This document shows, in pieces, positions 8,403-19,304 of a DNA stretch of 64,000 bases. The translations under genes were made by a program, and so were the position numbers. This DNA comes from Trueperella bialowiezensis. GTDB lineage: Bacteria > Actinomycetota > Actinomycetes > Actinomycetales > Actinomycetaceae. Location: contig NZ_LR134476.1 of assembly GCF_900637955.1 (NCBI RefSeq), positions 1,674,001 through 1,738,000 on the forward strand. The letters run 5' to 3'. Numbering within the stretch: the first letter of the stretch is position 1; the number at the start of each line of letters is the position of its first letter. Under the pieces are notes generated by a model. That model made no database searches, was not told the origin of the DNA, and was given only the letters and a program-made list of their open reading frames with translations.

Positions 8403-10298
8403 TTAATGCCTAAGAATCGTTGAATTAGCGCCGTTTGTGGCCTTAACCACGCCCGCCACGGTGACTGTTGCGCCGTAGGTCACACAGATGATCAGGCTGG
8501 TGGTGGCAACAGCGGTGATGTGGAGCAGCGGCACGTGCAGCTGTCCCTGCGTGCCGGGTAGCTGCCACAGGATCGTCCATGCGCTGGCCACGCCCGCGAA
8601 GCATCCGGCTACGATCATCGTGGCGGCGGACACGGTGGCGCTCAGGAGGCGGCGTAGGGCGCGTTGACGGCGGGTGGTTCCGAGTGCGAGGAGGTAGCGG
8701 CTGTGCGCGTCGTAGAGGCGGAACGCGCGCGGTGCATGGCCGAGCACCACAAAACCGAGGACCACGCACACTGCTGCCTGCACGATGAAGGCCGCCGTGC
8801 CCGGGCGAGAAAGTGGCGGCACGGTCACGCCCTGGCTGGCGATCGAATAGGTGACGGTGAGGATCGCCGTGAAGGTGCTCGTGCCCACGAGGATGACGAC
8901 GAGGGCAAGGGCCCTGATGAGGCCGCCGCGAGTGCGTGGGAACAGGTGGGTGCGTGCTCCGAGGCCGAGGCGGCGCATGATGAGGGCGACGAGCGTGATG
9001 ACAAGCGCAAAAACTGCCGCGATCAACAGGGCGATGATGCCTATCGAGCGTGCTTGAATCGGCAGAGCGGGCGCGGGTTCGTAGCTTGGGATGGCCGCGC
9101 GGTAGATGGCGTACGCGCCGGCGATGATGAGAAGCGGTAGGAGTGCGCGGCTGCGGCGGCGGGGCGCGTCACTGCTCAGTTCTGTGTTGTGGTGCGGCCT
9201 TACGAATACTGCGGCCAAGAGTGCGGCTCCGGCAACGCTGGCCACCACGATGCCAAGCGTGAGGGCGTATGTACCCAGTGATACGCGCAGGTGTGCGGGC
9301 ATGAACATTGCCCAGCCGGTTACTCGCACGATTGCCACCACTGCGTAGCAGGCCACAATCCCGAACACGAGCCCGGTCGACGCGCTGAGCGCGGTGACCG
9401 TTCCCAGCTCGCCGAGCGCCATGCGTGCCTGGCGCGTACGGGCTACGCCAAGGGATCGCATGTAGCGTAGTTGGGTGATTCGCCGCTGGTGTAGTGCCAC
9501 GAACCCGATAAACAGCAACAGCGCGGTGATTGCCGCGCCGGAAAGAACGAGCCAGCGCATGGGAGTGAGTAGAGAGTCAAGTGCGTGGGCGTGACGTTCG
9601 CGCACGATCTGCGCGCGATCATCTCCCCGGATCACGGTGCCGGTTCCTGATTTGAGCAGGTCGGTCAACACTTTGTCGGCGCTCGCGGCTGACGTGGCAC
9701 GCACCTCGATACCTCCGTAGCCGAGGTGGTCGCGTGGGGCTGCCACATAGTCGGCGGACGGTTCTACTACGAGGCCTTCTCCGCCGGGGTTGATCCCCGT
9801 TTCGAATGGGGAGCGGGCGTAGATGCCGCTGACGACGTAGCGTTTGGCCACTTTTCCAGATGCCACGGTGATTGTGGAGTCGACGTCGGCTCCGAGCCGT
9901 CGGGCCACATCTTTACTGAGCGCGATCTGGTCATCTGAGCTCGGGTAGGCCCCGCTGGTCAGGCTCTGGGTTTGGAAGGGGAGAGGTGCGAGTTTGCGCA
10001 AGGTCACGGGCGCTTTCCCGCCAGGTGAAAGGGCTTCGGCTGCTAGCCACGCGTCTACATGCACGTTGACGACGTCGGGGCTAGCGGCTATGTCGGCAGC
10101 GATGTCGGCGGCTGGTTTGTGGTCGGCGTACACGAGGAAGTCGGCTGACGGCGTGGACTTGCGTACCGACGTCGTCAAGGCGTGCTGTCCGTAGTCGGCA
10201 AGTGCGAGCGCGCCGAACGTTAACGCTGCTTGCACGGCGATGAGAAGGCCAACGAAGAGGTATTCACGCCAGTGGTACTCGAGCTGTCTGCGGAGCAT
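8403..10298 (-). CDS. FtsX-type ABC transporter permease
   Basis: A 631-residue membrane protein with about ten hydrophobic segments. One is near residue 15, followed by a ~220-residue extracellular MacB-like domain. Three FtsX helices lie around 255-350, and two further helices plus a second FtsX-like group fill the C-terminal half. It starts one base after the stop of the ATPase gene and is the last gene of the kinase-regulator-ATPase-permease operon. Such operons usually sense and expel cell-envelope-active peptides. The partner ATPase here is degenerate, so export is in doubt. Confidence 0.82.
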   Translation of the reverse strand: MLRRQLEYHWREYLFVGLLIAVQAALTFGALALADYGQHALTTSVRKSTPSADFLVYADHKPAADIAADIAASPDVVNVHVDAWLAAEALSPGGKAPVTLRKLAPLPFQTQSLTSGAYPSSDDQIALSKDVARRLGADVDSTITVASGKVAKRYVVSGIYARSPFETGINPGGEGLVVEPSADYVAAPRDHLGYGGIEVRATSAASADKVLTDLLKSGTGTVIRGDDRAQIVRERHAHALDSLLTPMRWLVLSGAAITALLLFIGFVALHQRRITQLRYMRSLGVARTRQARMALGELGTVTALSASTGLVFGIVACYAVVAIVRVTGWAMFMPAHLRVSLGTYALTLGIVVASVAGAALLAAVFVRPHHNTELSSDAPRRRSRALLPLLIIAGAYAIYRAAIPSYEPAPALPIQARSIGIIALLIAAVFALVITLVALIMRRLGLGARTHLFPRTRGGLIRALALVVILVGTSTFTAILTVTYSIASQGVTVPPLSRPGTAAFIVQAAVCVVLGFVVLGHAPRAFRLYDAHSRYLLALGTTRRQRALRRLLSATVSAATMIVAGCFAGVASAWTILWQLPGTQGQLHVPLLHITAVATTSLIICVTYGATVTVAGVVKATNGANSTILRH

Positions 10299-11027
10299 TT
10301 AGACCTCGCCGTGGATGGCTTGCAGGGCGTTGAAGATCGCATCCAATGTGGGGTCGGTGAGTTCCCCTGCGTTTTTCCCGCTCGCCAAAATAAAGACCCT
10401 ATCGGCGTATTGGGCGGCGAGCGCGTTCGCGGTGAACGTGACCACGGTCATGCCAAGTTCTCGCACGCACGTGCGTAGCAGGGCGAGGATCGAATCGGCC
10501 TGTGCCGTGTCGAGCCCGGCCGTGGGCTCATCACATAGCATGATCGTGCGTCCAGCGAGCACCCGCGCGGCAATCGCCACCCGTTGCTGGTCGGCGCGCG
10601 AGACGGCGTCGGGATAATATTTCGCGATGGGCGCGAGGTCGAAAAGTTCGCTGATTCGCGCCCGCTGCGCATCCGATACCTCAATGTTGCCAAGCCGTGC
10701 GGGCAGGTCGAGGTTATCGGCGATGGTGAGCGCTGGCATGAGGTTGTCGGAATCGTAGAGCACCCCAACTGTGTGAGCCAGTAGCTCGTGGCGTTCGGCG
10801 CTCGTGGCCCTGGTGAGGTCGGTGTTGCCGATGACGATGTTGCCGTCGTCGGCATCCGTCAGTCCTGCCGTGACCTCGAGTAACACCGTGTTAGCAGCTC
10901 CTGACGGGTCGAGCACCGTGACGAACTGGCCCGAATCGACTTCGAGGGAGACGTCGTCGAGAACCGTGCGCTGGGCGCGGCCAACCCCGCACGCCTTGCG
11001 CACATAGTCCAAGCTGATGAGGCTCAC
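10299..11027 (-). CDS. ABC transporter ATP-binding protein with degenerate motifs
   Basis: A 242-residue protein of the MacB/LolD type by length and overall pattern, with the key ATPase motifs altered. Where GPSGSGKST is expected it has DPSGAANTV, losing both Walker A glycines and the lysine. The LSGGQ signature reads VSRAD before QQRVAIA. The switch histidine is replaced in VVTFTAN. Walker B and the D-loop, MLCDEPTAGLD, are intact. The frame is full-length without stops, so it is not a simple pseudogene. Its ATG overlaps the response regulator stop by 4 bases, and the permease follows immediately. A regulatory, non-hydrolysing role is an inference. Confidence 0.85.
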   Translation of the reverse strand: MSLISLDYVRKACGVGRAQRTVLDDVSLEVDSGQFVTVLDPSGAANTVLLEVTAGLTDADDGNIVIGNTDLTRATSAERHELLAHTVGVLYDSDNLMPALTIADNLDLPARLGNIEVSDAQRARISELFDLAPIAKYYPDAVSRADQQRVAIAARVLAGRTIMLCDEPTAGLDTAQADSILALLRTCVRELGMTVVTFTANALAAQYADRVFILASGKNAGELTDPTLDAIFNALQAIHGEV

Positions 11028-11719
11028 CCGAGGTCTCCTGGGCGAACGAGGCCGGCCTCGTAGGCGAGCACAACGGCCTGGACGCGGTCACGCGCGCCGA
11101 GTTTGGCAAAAATCCGGCTCACGTGGGTTTTGATCGTCGCCTGCGCAACGCTCAGTTCCTCGCCGATCTCGGTGTTCGAGAGCCCGCGGGCCATGTGGTA
11201 GAGCACTTCGCGCTCGCGATCGGTGAGCACGTCCACGATCTCCGGGCGTAGCGAGCGGTCCTCCACGGCTTTCTGGGCGAGGTAAGACACGAGGCGCTTG
11301 GTTGACGACGGCGCGATGACGGCGTCGCCCCTGTGAACGGTGCGGATCGATTCGAGCATCTGGTCTGGCGGGGCGTCCTTGAGCAGGAAGCCGGACGCGC
11401 CCCCGCGGATTGCGCGCATGACGTATTCGTCGAGGTCAAACGTGGTGAGGATGATGACCTTCGGGCGCTGGCCGTGCGGGAAGTTTGCCTGCGTGATCCG
11501 TTCGGTGGCTTCCAGACCGTCCATGCCTTGCATACGGATGTCCATGAGTACGACGTCGGCGGGCACGAGGTTGAGGCGGTCGAGCGCCTGCTGGCCGTGC
11601 GAGGCTTCCATGACGGTGCGCATGTCGGGCTGGGAGTCGATGACCATCGCGAATCCGCTGCGTACGAGCTCCTGGTCGTCAACGAGGCCGACTCTGATCT
11701 TGTCTTGTTCGTCAGACAT
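11024..11719 (-). CDS. NarL/LuxR-family response regulator
   Basis: A 231-residue two-domain regulator. The receiver domain (about 8-125) has VGLVDDQ for the acidic pocket, the phospho-acceptor aspartate in VVLMDIRMQGMDG, and the conserved lysine in GFLLKDAPP. The C-terminal LuxR helix-turn-helix shows LTDREREVLYHMARGLSNTEIG. The start overlaps the kinase gene by 8 bases and the stop overlaps the ATPase gene by 4. It probably controls its own operon with the ABC genes. Confidence 0.94.
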   Translation of the reverse strand: MSDEQDKIRVGLVDDQELVRSGFAMVIDSQPDMRTVMEASHGQQALDRLNLVPADVVLMDIRMQGMDGLEATERITQANFPHGQRPKVIILTTFDLDEYVMRAIRGGASGFLLKDAPPDQMLESIRTVHRGDAVIAPSSTKRLVSYLAQKAVEDRSLRPEIVDVLTDREREVLYHMARGLSNTEIGEELSVAQATIKTHVSRIFAKLGARDRVQAVVLAYEAGLVRPGDLG

Positions 11720-12899
11720 GGGGTGTCCTTTCCGTGGGGGTTGGGATAGTTGCTGTGACTTTGTATCCGCCGCCTTGGCGCGGTCCTGCTTCGACTGTTC
11801 CGCCGAACACTGCGGCGCGTTCGGCCATGCCGATCAGCCCGTGACCTTTGCCGTCGTTGCGTGCGGCGGCGCCGCGCCCGTTGTCGGACACGTCGAGGAT
11901 AATTCCGGACGGGCGCCAGTGTAGGGCTACCGTGATCTGGGCCTGCGGGCCTGCATGTTTCATCGAGTTGGTGAGCGCTTCTTGGCAGATCCGGTAGAGC
12001 GCGTTGCCCACGCCCACGGGCAGCGGGCGCTGCGTGCCGGTGGTGACGTATGAGACGGTTCGCCCCGACTCGCGCACGTGGTCCATGAGTTCGGTGAGGT
12101 CGGAGTCGATGGGCTCGGGGGCGAGCGGCGCGGTGGGATCGTCCGGGTCGCGAAGCACGCCGATGATTGAACGGATATCGGCGAGTGCGGCACGCGACAT
12201 GTCTGCGATCACGGTGAGCGCGCGTTCTGCGGCCTCGGGGTTGGTGCGTGCCGCGTAGCGTCCGCCGTCGGCCTGCGCGATGACGACAGACAGGGTATGG
12301 GCCACGATGTCGTGCATTTCCCGGGCAATCCGGGTGCGTTCTCCGACGACGGCGAGCTCGGCTCCGCGTTCAGCATTCTGTTGGGCAAGTTTGGCTTCGT
12401 CAACGAGGTGGTCGATCCGGTTGAATTGTTGACGGCGCAGCAGTGCGCCCGTCGTCGTCGCGATCACCGTGGCCTGGGCGCCGAAAGCGGAGAGGAAGAC
12501 GGTGACCCGGTTGGCGTCGCTGTCGAATGCTGGTAGCGCGATTAAAAATGCGCCGAGGCTGGCTCCTGCGATGGCGGGCCAGCGCGCTGACTTCGGCCCG
12601 TAGGCGAGCACGGCGTACAGGGCGAAGAGGACGGAGAGGTCGAAGATCCAAATGACTTGCGGTGCCACCACGTAGCGGAGCAGCGCGCCCACATACACGG
12701 TGATCGCGGCGGGCGTGGGGTAGAGGCGGCGGAAGAACGTGCCGAGCACGACGAGCGCGATCCCCGTGATCATCGCAGCATCGCTGAGCGCCCCGGCGCC
12801 CAGGAAGGCTCTTGCCTCCGAAATACCGAACCAGGCTGCGATCAGCGCGAGCACGAGATCGTATGGGGAGACCCCTTTGATCGTCGCGAAATTCCTCAT
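11712..12899 (-). CDS. Sensor histidine kinase, HisKA_3 family
   Basis: A 395-residue NarX-like kinase. Five or six short membrane helices occupy residues 10-150. A HisKA_3 dimerisation domain follows with REMHDIVAHTLSVVIAQ, whose histidine is the phosphorylation site. The HATPase domain has NGRGAAA and KGHGLIGMAERA. There is no extracellular loop of any size, so the signal is probably sensed in the membrane, as in BceS-type kinases. The ATG is 4 bases after the SRAP stop and the gene overlaps its response regulator. Confidence 0.93.
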   Translation of the reverse strand: MRNFATIKGVSPYDLVLALIAAWFGISEARAFLGAGALSDAAMITGIALVVLGTFFRRLYPTPAAITVYVGALLRYVVAPQVIWIFDLSVLFALYAVLAYGPKSARWPAIAGASLGAFLIALPAFDSDANRVTVFLSAFGAQATVIATTTGALLRRQQFNRIDHLVDEAKLAQQNAERGAELAVVGERTRIAREMHDIVAHTLSVVIAQADGGRYAARTNPEAAERALTVIADMSRAALADIRSIIGVLRDPDDPTAPLAPEPIDSDLTELMDHVRESGRTVSYVTTGTQRPLPVGVGNALYRICQEALTNSMKHAGPQAQITVALHWRPSGIILDVSDNGRGAAARNDGKGHGLIGMAERAAVFGGTVEAGPRQGGGYKVTATIPTPTERTPHV

Positions 12900-12903
12900 G
12901 TGC

Positions 12904-13719
12904 TTAGATTACGTGGCCGGTGGGCGAGGTGTGCGGGCGGTTCTCACCCTCTAGGTTGAGTGACTGCTCGCCGTGCGACGCTGGCTCGATGTTTGCACGG
13001 GTGTTGTTGCGTACGTTGCCCACGGCCTTGTGAACTTGGTGGTAGGCGAGCGTGGGGTTGGTTCGCGCTTCGCTGACGACGACGCCGATATCCGGGTTCG
13101 CTGGGTCCAGCCAGGTGTCGTATTCGTGGCGTTCCAAAATGAGGGGGATGCGGTTGTGGATGTCGGCCATCTCGCCGGTGGCCTCACGCGTAACGATCGT
13201 AGCGGTGAGCAGCCATTCGCTCTCGTGTTTGTACCAGCCGTAGAGGCCGGCGAAGGCGAGCGGGCGGGAGTCAGGGCGGTAGATGTAGAACGGGGTTTTA
13301 TCGGGTTTGCGCCACTCGAAATAGCCCGACGCGGGAATGATGCAGCGGCGGCGCTGCGCGGCCTGCGCGAACATTTTCTTCTCGGTGAGCGTTTCGGAAC
13401 GCGCGTTAATCACCGGCCGGGAAAGATCTTTTGCCCACGGCGCGATCAGCCCCCAAAAGGCAGGTGTGAGGGCACGGACTATTGCGGATTCTGCGCTCGC
13501 GGTGGACGCGGGCCGGGCTACGGCGTCGTCGGAAAGTGCTTTGTTGCTGGACAGCGGCGCGTCGTCGGGAAGTGGCTTGCGGGCAACGATGATCGGCACG
13601 TCCTGTGTGGGTGCCACGTTGTAGTTGACGGGCGGGCGGTAGTCGGCGGCGGCGACGTCGATATCGAATTCGAGTTGAAGATCGCCGCGGGTCATCTCCG
13701 TTGCATAACGTCCGCACAT
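12904..13719 (-). CDS. SOS response-associated peptidase (SRAP, YedK/HMCES type)
   Basis: A 271-residue SRAP protein that forms a covalent thiazolidine link to abasic sites in single-stranded DNA. The catalytic Cys2 is exposed by removal of Met from MCGRYA. The conserved NARSET, GYFEWRK and NIHNRIPLI-like segments (here DIHNRIPLILE) are present, and the latter carries the active-site histidine region. An insertion of about 25 residues is visible around residue 55. It lies 4 bases upstream of the kinase gene and may be co-transcribed with it, which is an unusual context. Confidence 0.93.
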   Translation of the reverse strand: MCGRYATEMTRGDLQLEFDIDVAAADYRPPVNYNVAPTQDVPIIVARKPLPDDAPLSSNKALSDDAVARPASTASAESAIVRALTPAFWGLIAPWAKDLSRPVINARSETLTEKKMFAQAAQRRRCIIPASGYFEWRKPDKTPFYIYRPDSRPLAFAGLYGWYKHESEWLLTATIVTREATGEMADIHNRIPLILERHEYDTWLDPANPDIGVVVSEARTNPTLAYHQVHKAVGNVRNNTRANIEPASHGEQSLNLEGENRPHTSPTGHVI

Positions 13720-13780
13720 GCTTCGAGCCTAGCGGGAAAAGCGGCGGACGTGGTGGCTGAGGGCGTGGTGGCTGGAGGGA

Positions 13781-16389
<2,609 letters not shown>

Positions 16390-16406
16390 CGGGATGGTTA
16401 CGGTTG

Positions 16407-16483
16407 TGAATCACTTCAGCAAATATTGATTCATTGGAGTCATAGGAGCTAGAATTGAATCACTGAAGAGATGGGGTGATTCA
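16407..16483 (+). promoter_or_regulatory. Two paired TGAATCA/TGATTCA operators
   Basis: Four copies of the 7-base half-site form two inverted pairs: TGAATCA at 16407 with TGATTCA at 16427, and TGAATCA at 16456 with TGATTCA at 16477. The members are 20 and 21 bases apart, two helical turns. The last half-site overlaps the GTG start of the XRE gene. This is the pattern of an autoregulated repressor. Confidence 0.65.
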
Positions 16484-16817
16484 GGTGGAGTTGAAGGGTA
16501 TTGGCGGCCGAATCAGGCAAATGCGAGAGCTTCGCGGCCTCTCAGCGCGCGAACTAACTCGGCGTTTGGATGGGGTGATCTCGCAAGCTGGTCTATCCCG
16601 CATTGAAAACGGAACCAAGAATCCGGATGCGGCCGAGCTGCTTGCGCTTGCGTGGGCGCTTGGCGTAGCTGTTTCCGAATTAGTCGATGAATGCCCGCTT
16701 TCTGAAAGAGTGCAGTGGGCTGCTCGTTCGGAGCAACAGGTAGACGTACGCGACGTGCGGGAGCGTCTGCTTCCGTATCTGCAATTGCGCAACATCGTGT
16801 CGATGGAGCCCGCATAA
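16476..16817 (+). CDS. XRE-family transcription regulator of the XRE/ImmA/PIN module
   Basis: A 113-residue protein with an N-terminal HTH_3 domain. LKGIGGRIRQMRELRGLSAREL leads into SQAGLSRIENGTKNPDAAEL, the recognition helix and following turn. The C-terminal ~35 residues have no clear fold. It overlaps the peptidase gene by one base (TAATG). The paired dyads across its promoter and start codon make it the likely autorepressor. XRE plus ImmA pairs act as phage/ICE repressor and anti-repressor protease, or as toxin-antitoxin systems. Confidence 0.85.
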   Translation: MIQVELKGIGGRIRQMRELRGLSARELTRRLDGVISQAGLSRIENGTKNPDAAELLALAWALGVAVSELVDECPLSERVQWAARSEQQVDVRDVRERLLPYLQLRNIVSMEPA

Positions 16818-17644
16818 TGACATCGCCGAGCGCGCAGGGCCGGGAATTGGCGATGAAGCTTCGTGAAGAACGTGGGTTGGCAAGCTCACCGATCAGTTTC
16901 GCCGAACTTGAGGATCTCGTACCGTGCGATGTTGTGGTGACTGACATGCCGGATGGCGTGGATGGGTTGACGCTTCGAGATCCCCAAACGGGCAATGTTC
17001 TGATTGGGATAGCCACGTCGAGGGCTCCGTTCCGCCAGCGATTCACGTTAGCGCATGAAATTGGGCATATCTTGGCGGGCGATGTTTCTACGTCCACAAG
17101 CATCCATGAATGCACACCGAGATCTGCTGAAGAGACCCGCGCGCATTCGTTTGCGCGCCATCTTCTGTGCCCTGTGAGTGGGATTGCTTCGGATCAGACG
17201 ATTAAGAATATGCACAAGACTGAAATGCTGTCACGAGTCGTCCGAAAGTTCAAAGTGTCGCCAGAAGTAGCGGCATATCAGCTCGAGGCTGCTGGCTTAA
17301 TCACTGCCGACGATGTGAAAGAACTCGGTAAACATACTGCCAATGCTCTTGCGGCTCGTTGGGGATGGATCAACGAGTACAACGATTATGTTGAGTTTGC
17401 TAGCAAACCGCATGTGTCACGCCGCCTTGTCGAGGATGTCACCACTGCTTATTTGGAGGGTCAGGTAACGATTGGCTCGCTAGCGTTCGTGCGTGGGGAC
17501 ACCATTGGAGAAACGCAGGCGGACATGGATCTGGTGGAGTCAGAGGAACTAAAAGCTGACGGCCTAGATGATGAGCTTTCAGCCCAAGATGTCCCTACTG
17601 AGATGGAGCGCGAACGATTTCTCGAGGACTTTTTCGGGAGCTAA
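16817..17644 (+). CDS. ImmA/IrrE-family metallopeptidase
   Basis: A 275-residue protein of COG2856. The zinc-binding HEIGHIL motif is near residue 80, followed by a later acidic ligand region around AEETRAHSFARHLLCP. This domain cleaves its cognate XRE repressor in ICEBs1 and Deinococcus systems. The C-terminal 120 residues form an extra region seen in longer relatives. The ATG is the one overlapping the XRE stop; upstream in-frame extension lies inside the XRE gene. It is followed after 3 bases by a PIN-like gene. Confidence 0.88.
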   Translation: MTSPSAQGRELAMKLREERGLASSPISFAELEDLVPCDVVVTDMPDGVDGLTLRDPQTGNVLIGIATSRAPFRQRFTLAHEIGHILAGDVSTSTSIHECTPRSAEETRAHSFARHLLCPVSGIASDQTIKNMHKTEMLSRVVRKFKVSPEVAAYQLEAAGLITADDVKELGKHTANALAARWGWINEYNDYVEFASKPHVSRRLVEDVTTAYLEGQVTIGSLAFVRGDTIGETQADMDLVESEELKADGLDDELSAQDVPTEMERERFLEDFFGS

Positions 17645-17647
17645 GTG

Positions 17648-18250
17648 ATGAGCGCACGCATCATACTGTCTGACACGTCGATTCTGCTCTCTTTTATTTG
17701 CTCGCATAACGAGCATTTTCTTATCGACCTGGCTAACCAGGCTGGGACTTCCATCCGGATACCGAATGCTGTGGCTAATGAAATGGATAGGAAGCTCAAA
17801 CAGCGGCGATTTTCTGGAGGAAGGACGAAATGGGTCACACTACTTCAAACGCGCCGTGTAGAAATCATTAGCGATGATGATCCAGCGTTGATCCGAACCA
17901 TTGAAGGCTGGTCTGGCCCAAGATTCGATCTCCAAGGCGGATTAGCTAAGAATCTTGGCGAGTACATGGCAATCGCACACGCTAAAGAGTTCCAGAGGAA
18001 CGGGGATAAAGTCATGATGTTTGTCGACGATGGTGAGGCGCAAAAGCTCGCTAAGCGGCATGGGGTCATGCATATGTCTTCAGAAGATGTGCTTGTGCGG
18101 GCCGTAATGAAGGGGCTCATCGCTACAAAGAAGCAAGCTGAAAAGATTTGGGAACAGCTTTCTAAATTTGATGTCCATGTTCCTTTCGAGGCTACCGAGC
18201 TTGCGAAAAAGGATCTCTATCGGAAACCGAAAACTCACAGGCAAGAGTGA
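17648..18250 (+). CDS. PIN-like domain protein, third gene of the XRE/ImmA module
   Basis: A 200-residue protein with the acidic layout of PIN-domain ribonucleases. LSDTSILLSF at the N-terminus supplies the first aspartate, PNAVANEMD the glutamate, and GEYMAIAHA with MFVDDGEAQKLAKRHG the C-terminal acidic pair. The tail is basic. It follows the peptidase gene with a 3-base gap, so the three genes are one operon. By position and fold it is a candidate toxic effector. An alternative GTG start lies one codon upstream. Confidence 0.75.
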   Translation: MSARIILSDTSILLSFICSHNEHFLIDLANQAGTSIRIPNAVANEMDRKLKQRRFSGGRTKWVTLLQTRRVEIISDDDPALIRTIEGWSGPRFDLQGGLAKNLGEYMAIAHAKEFQRNGDKVMMFVDDGEAQKLAKRHGVMHMSSEDVLVRAVMKGLIATKKQAEKIWEQLSKFDVHVPFEATELAKKDLYRKPKTHRQE

Positions 18251-18365
18251 ACAGAACCAGCGTGTGACGATGGGAAAGTGTCAACGAACACGAAAGTTGT
18301 TGAGTCCGGATTTATTGCTGTGGTAGCAGTTCTGCCACGGGCGGCCGTACCCATGGGATGGGTGT

Positions 18366-18626
18366 TTAGTAGTCCCGCCGGATGTCGTTAAGGATGTCGA
18401 CCGTGCTAGGCCCGTCAACAAGAGGGGTGGAATCAAAATCTGGCTCGCGACGCGCGGCGATGGCAACCCCGGCGGCAAGATCACGATCGATCGGAGACCT
18501 GGGGGCTGGAATGACGCGGGCGACGGCCCGCCCGTTGTCGGTCACCACGAAGGATTCTCCGGCCTCGACGCGTCGGAGAATCTTGCTGCTGTAGTTGCGC
18601 AGTTCGTAGTGGGAAATGGTGTCCAT
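18366..18626 (-). CDS. Phd/YefM-type antitoxin without a visible toxin
   Basis: An 86-residue antitoxin. HYELRNYSSKILRRVEAGESFVVTDNGRAVARVIP is the Phd/YefM DNA-binding fold, followed by a disordered acidic tail ending NDIRRDY that would wrap a toxin. Such genes normally precede a VapC-like PIN toxin. The 115 bases downstream contain only short frames with stops and no PIN motif, so the toxin has been lost or never accompanied this copy. Confidence 0.82.
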   Translation of the reverse strand: MDTISHYELRNYSSKILRRVEAGESFVVTDNGRAVARVIPAPRSPIDRDLAAGVAIAARREPDFDSTPLVDGPSTVDILNDIRRDY

Positions 18627-18689
18627 GTGGCAAGTGTAGTAAATGGGTGTACAAAGGGGAAGACACTCGACCAGAAATCAGGATGTCCC

Positions 18690-18739
18690 AATTTTATAGT
18701 TCTTTATAGATCGCGCGAACTATAAAGAACTATAAAATT
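18690..18739. repeat. Perfect palindrome with 20-bp arms
   Basis: The arms at 18690-18709 and 18720-18739 are exact inverted copies around a 10-base loop, atcgcgcgaa. The arms are AT-rich (TATAGTTCTTTATAG inside each). It lies between the antitoxin gene and the end of the lipoprotein gene. There is no long T-run directly after it on either strand, although each arm ends in AAAATT/AATTTT. It could be a bidirectional terminator, a protein-binding site or the trace of a small mobile element. Confidence 0.8.
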
Positions 18740-18791
18740 CTGTCGGCCTTCCAGTCCGTTGGCGTTTTCCGCTAGGCCTACGCCGGTTTGC

Positions 18792-19304
18792 TTATTCGAA
18801 GCGGATGTCATCGCGGAGCGTATTGTGTACAGAATCCGGAATCGGCTCACCGGGCTGGCTGAGAAGACCGATGCGATACAGTATTCCGTCATAGCTCACG
18901 TAGTGCACTTCAACGGTTCGATCCGGATCGACGATCGGGTAAGTCAGGCCGTATGATTCCTGACTGCCCAGAGGGAAAGCGTCGAACTCTTCGGGCGGTG
19001 AGGCTCGTAAGACATCCCGGTAGTAGGAATCGCGAATGGCCTCTGCACTGTCGGTTGTTTCCCACAGGTCAATGGCTACCTCAACACCTTCGGGGGTGGT
19101 GTAAAAGGCTTCGGAGTTTGGGAACAGATCGGGATTGCTGTTGGCCTTCGTCCAGCCGGTGGCCTCCAGTGACATCTTTTCAACCATGACGTCTTCATGC
19201 GAACTGACCGACGGGCTGGGATCCGGGTTTTCTTCCGCGTCGGCGCACCCGCCCAGCATGACGAGCGCCAAGGCGAAAGTGAGAAGAGATAGAAACTTAC
19301 GCAT
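18792..19304 (-). CDS. Putative lipoprotein
   Basis: A 170-residue exported protein. The N-terminus MRKFLSLLTFALALVMLGGC is a signal peptide with a lipobox (LGGC), so the mature protein would begin at that cysteine and be anchored outside the membrane. The mature part is acidic with no domain I recognise. The start is the ATG after GGGAGGAACCGA; an upstream in-frame start adds a non-signal extension. It stands alone among defence-type genes. Confidence 0.78.
   Translation of the reverse strand: MRKFLSLLTFALALVMLGGCADAEENPDPSPSVSSHEDVMVEKMSLEATGWTKANSNPDLFPNSEAFYTTPEGVEVAIDLWETTDSAEAIRDSYYRDVLRASPPEEFDAFPLGSQESYGLTYPIVDPDRTVEVHYVSYDGILYRIGLLSQPGEPIPDSVHNTLRDDIRFE

Noticed and set aside
11900-11915. 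CCGGACGGG match resembling the 34-bp element
   Set aside because: It lies inside the kinase gene and lacks the CGTATA half at the right distance.
18281-18484. Minus-strand frame of 67 codons as the missing toxin of the Phd antitoxin
   Set aside because: It overlaps the antitoxin in another frame and has no PIN, Doc or RelE features.
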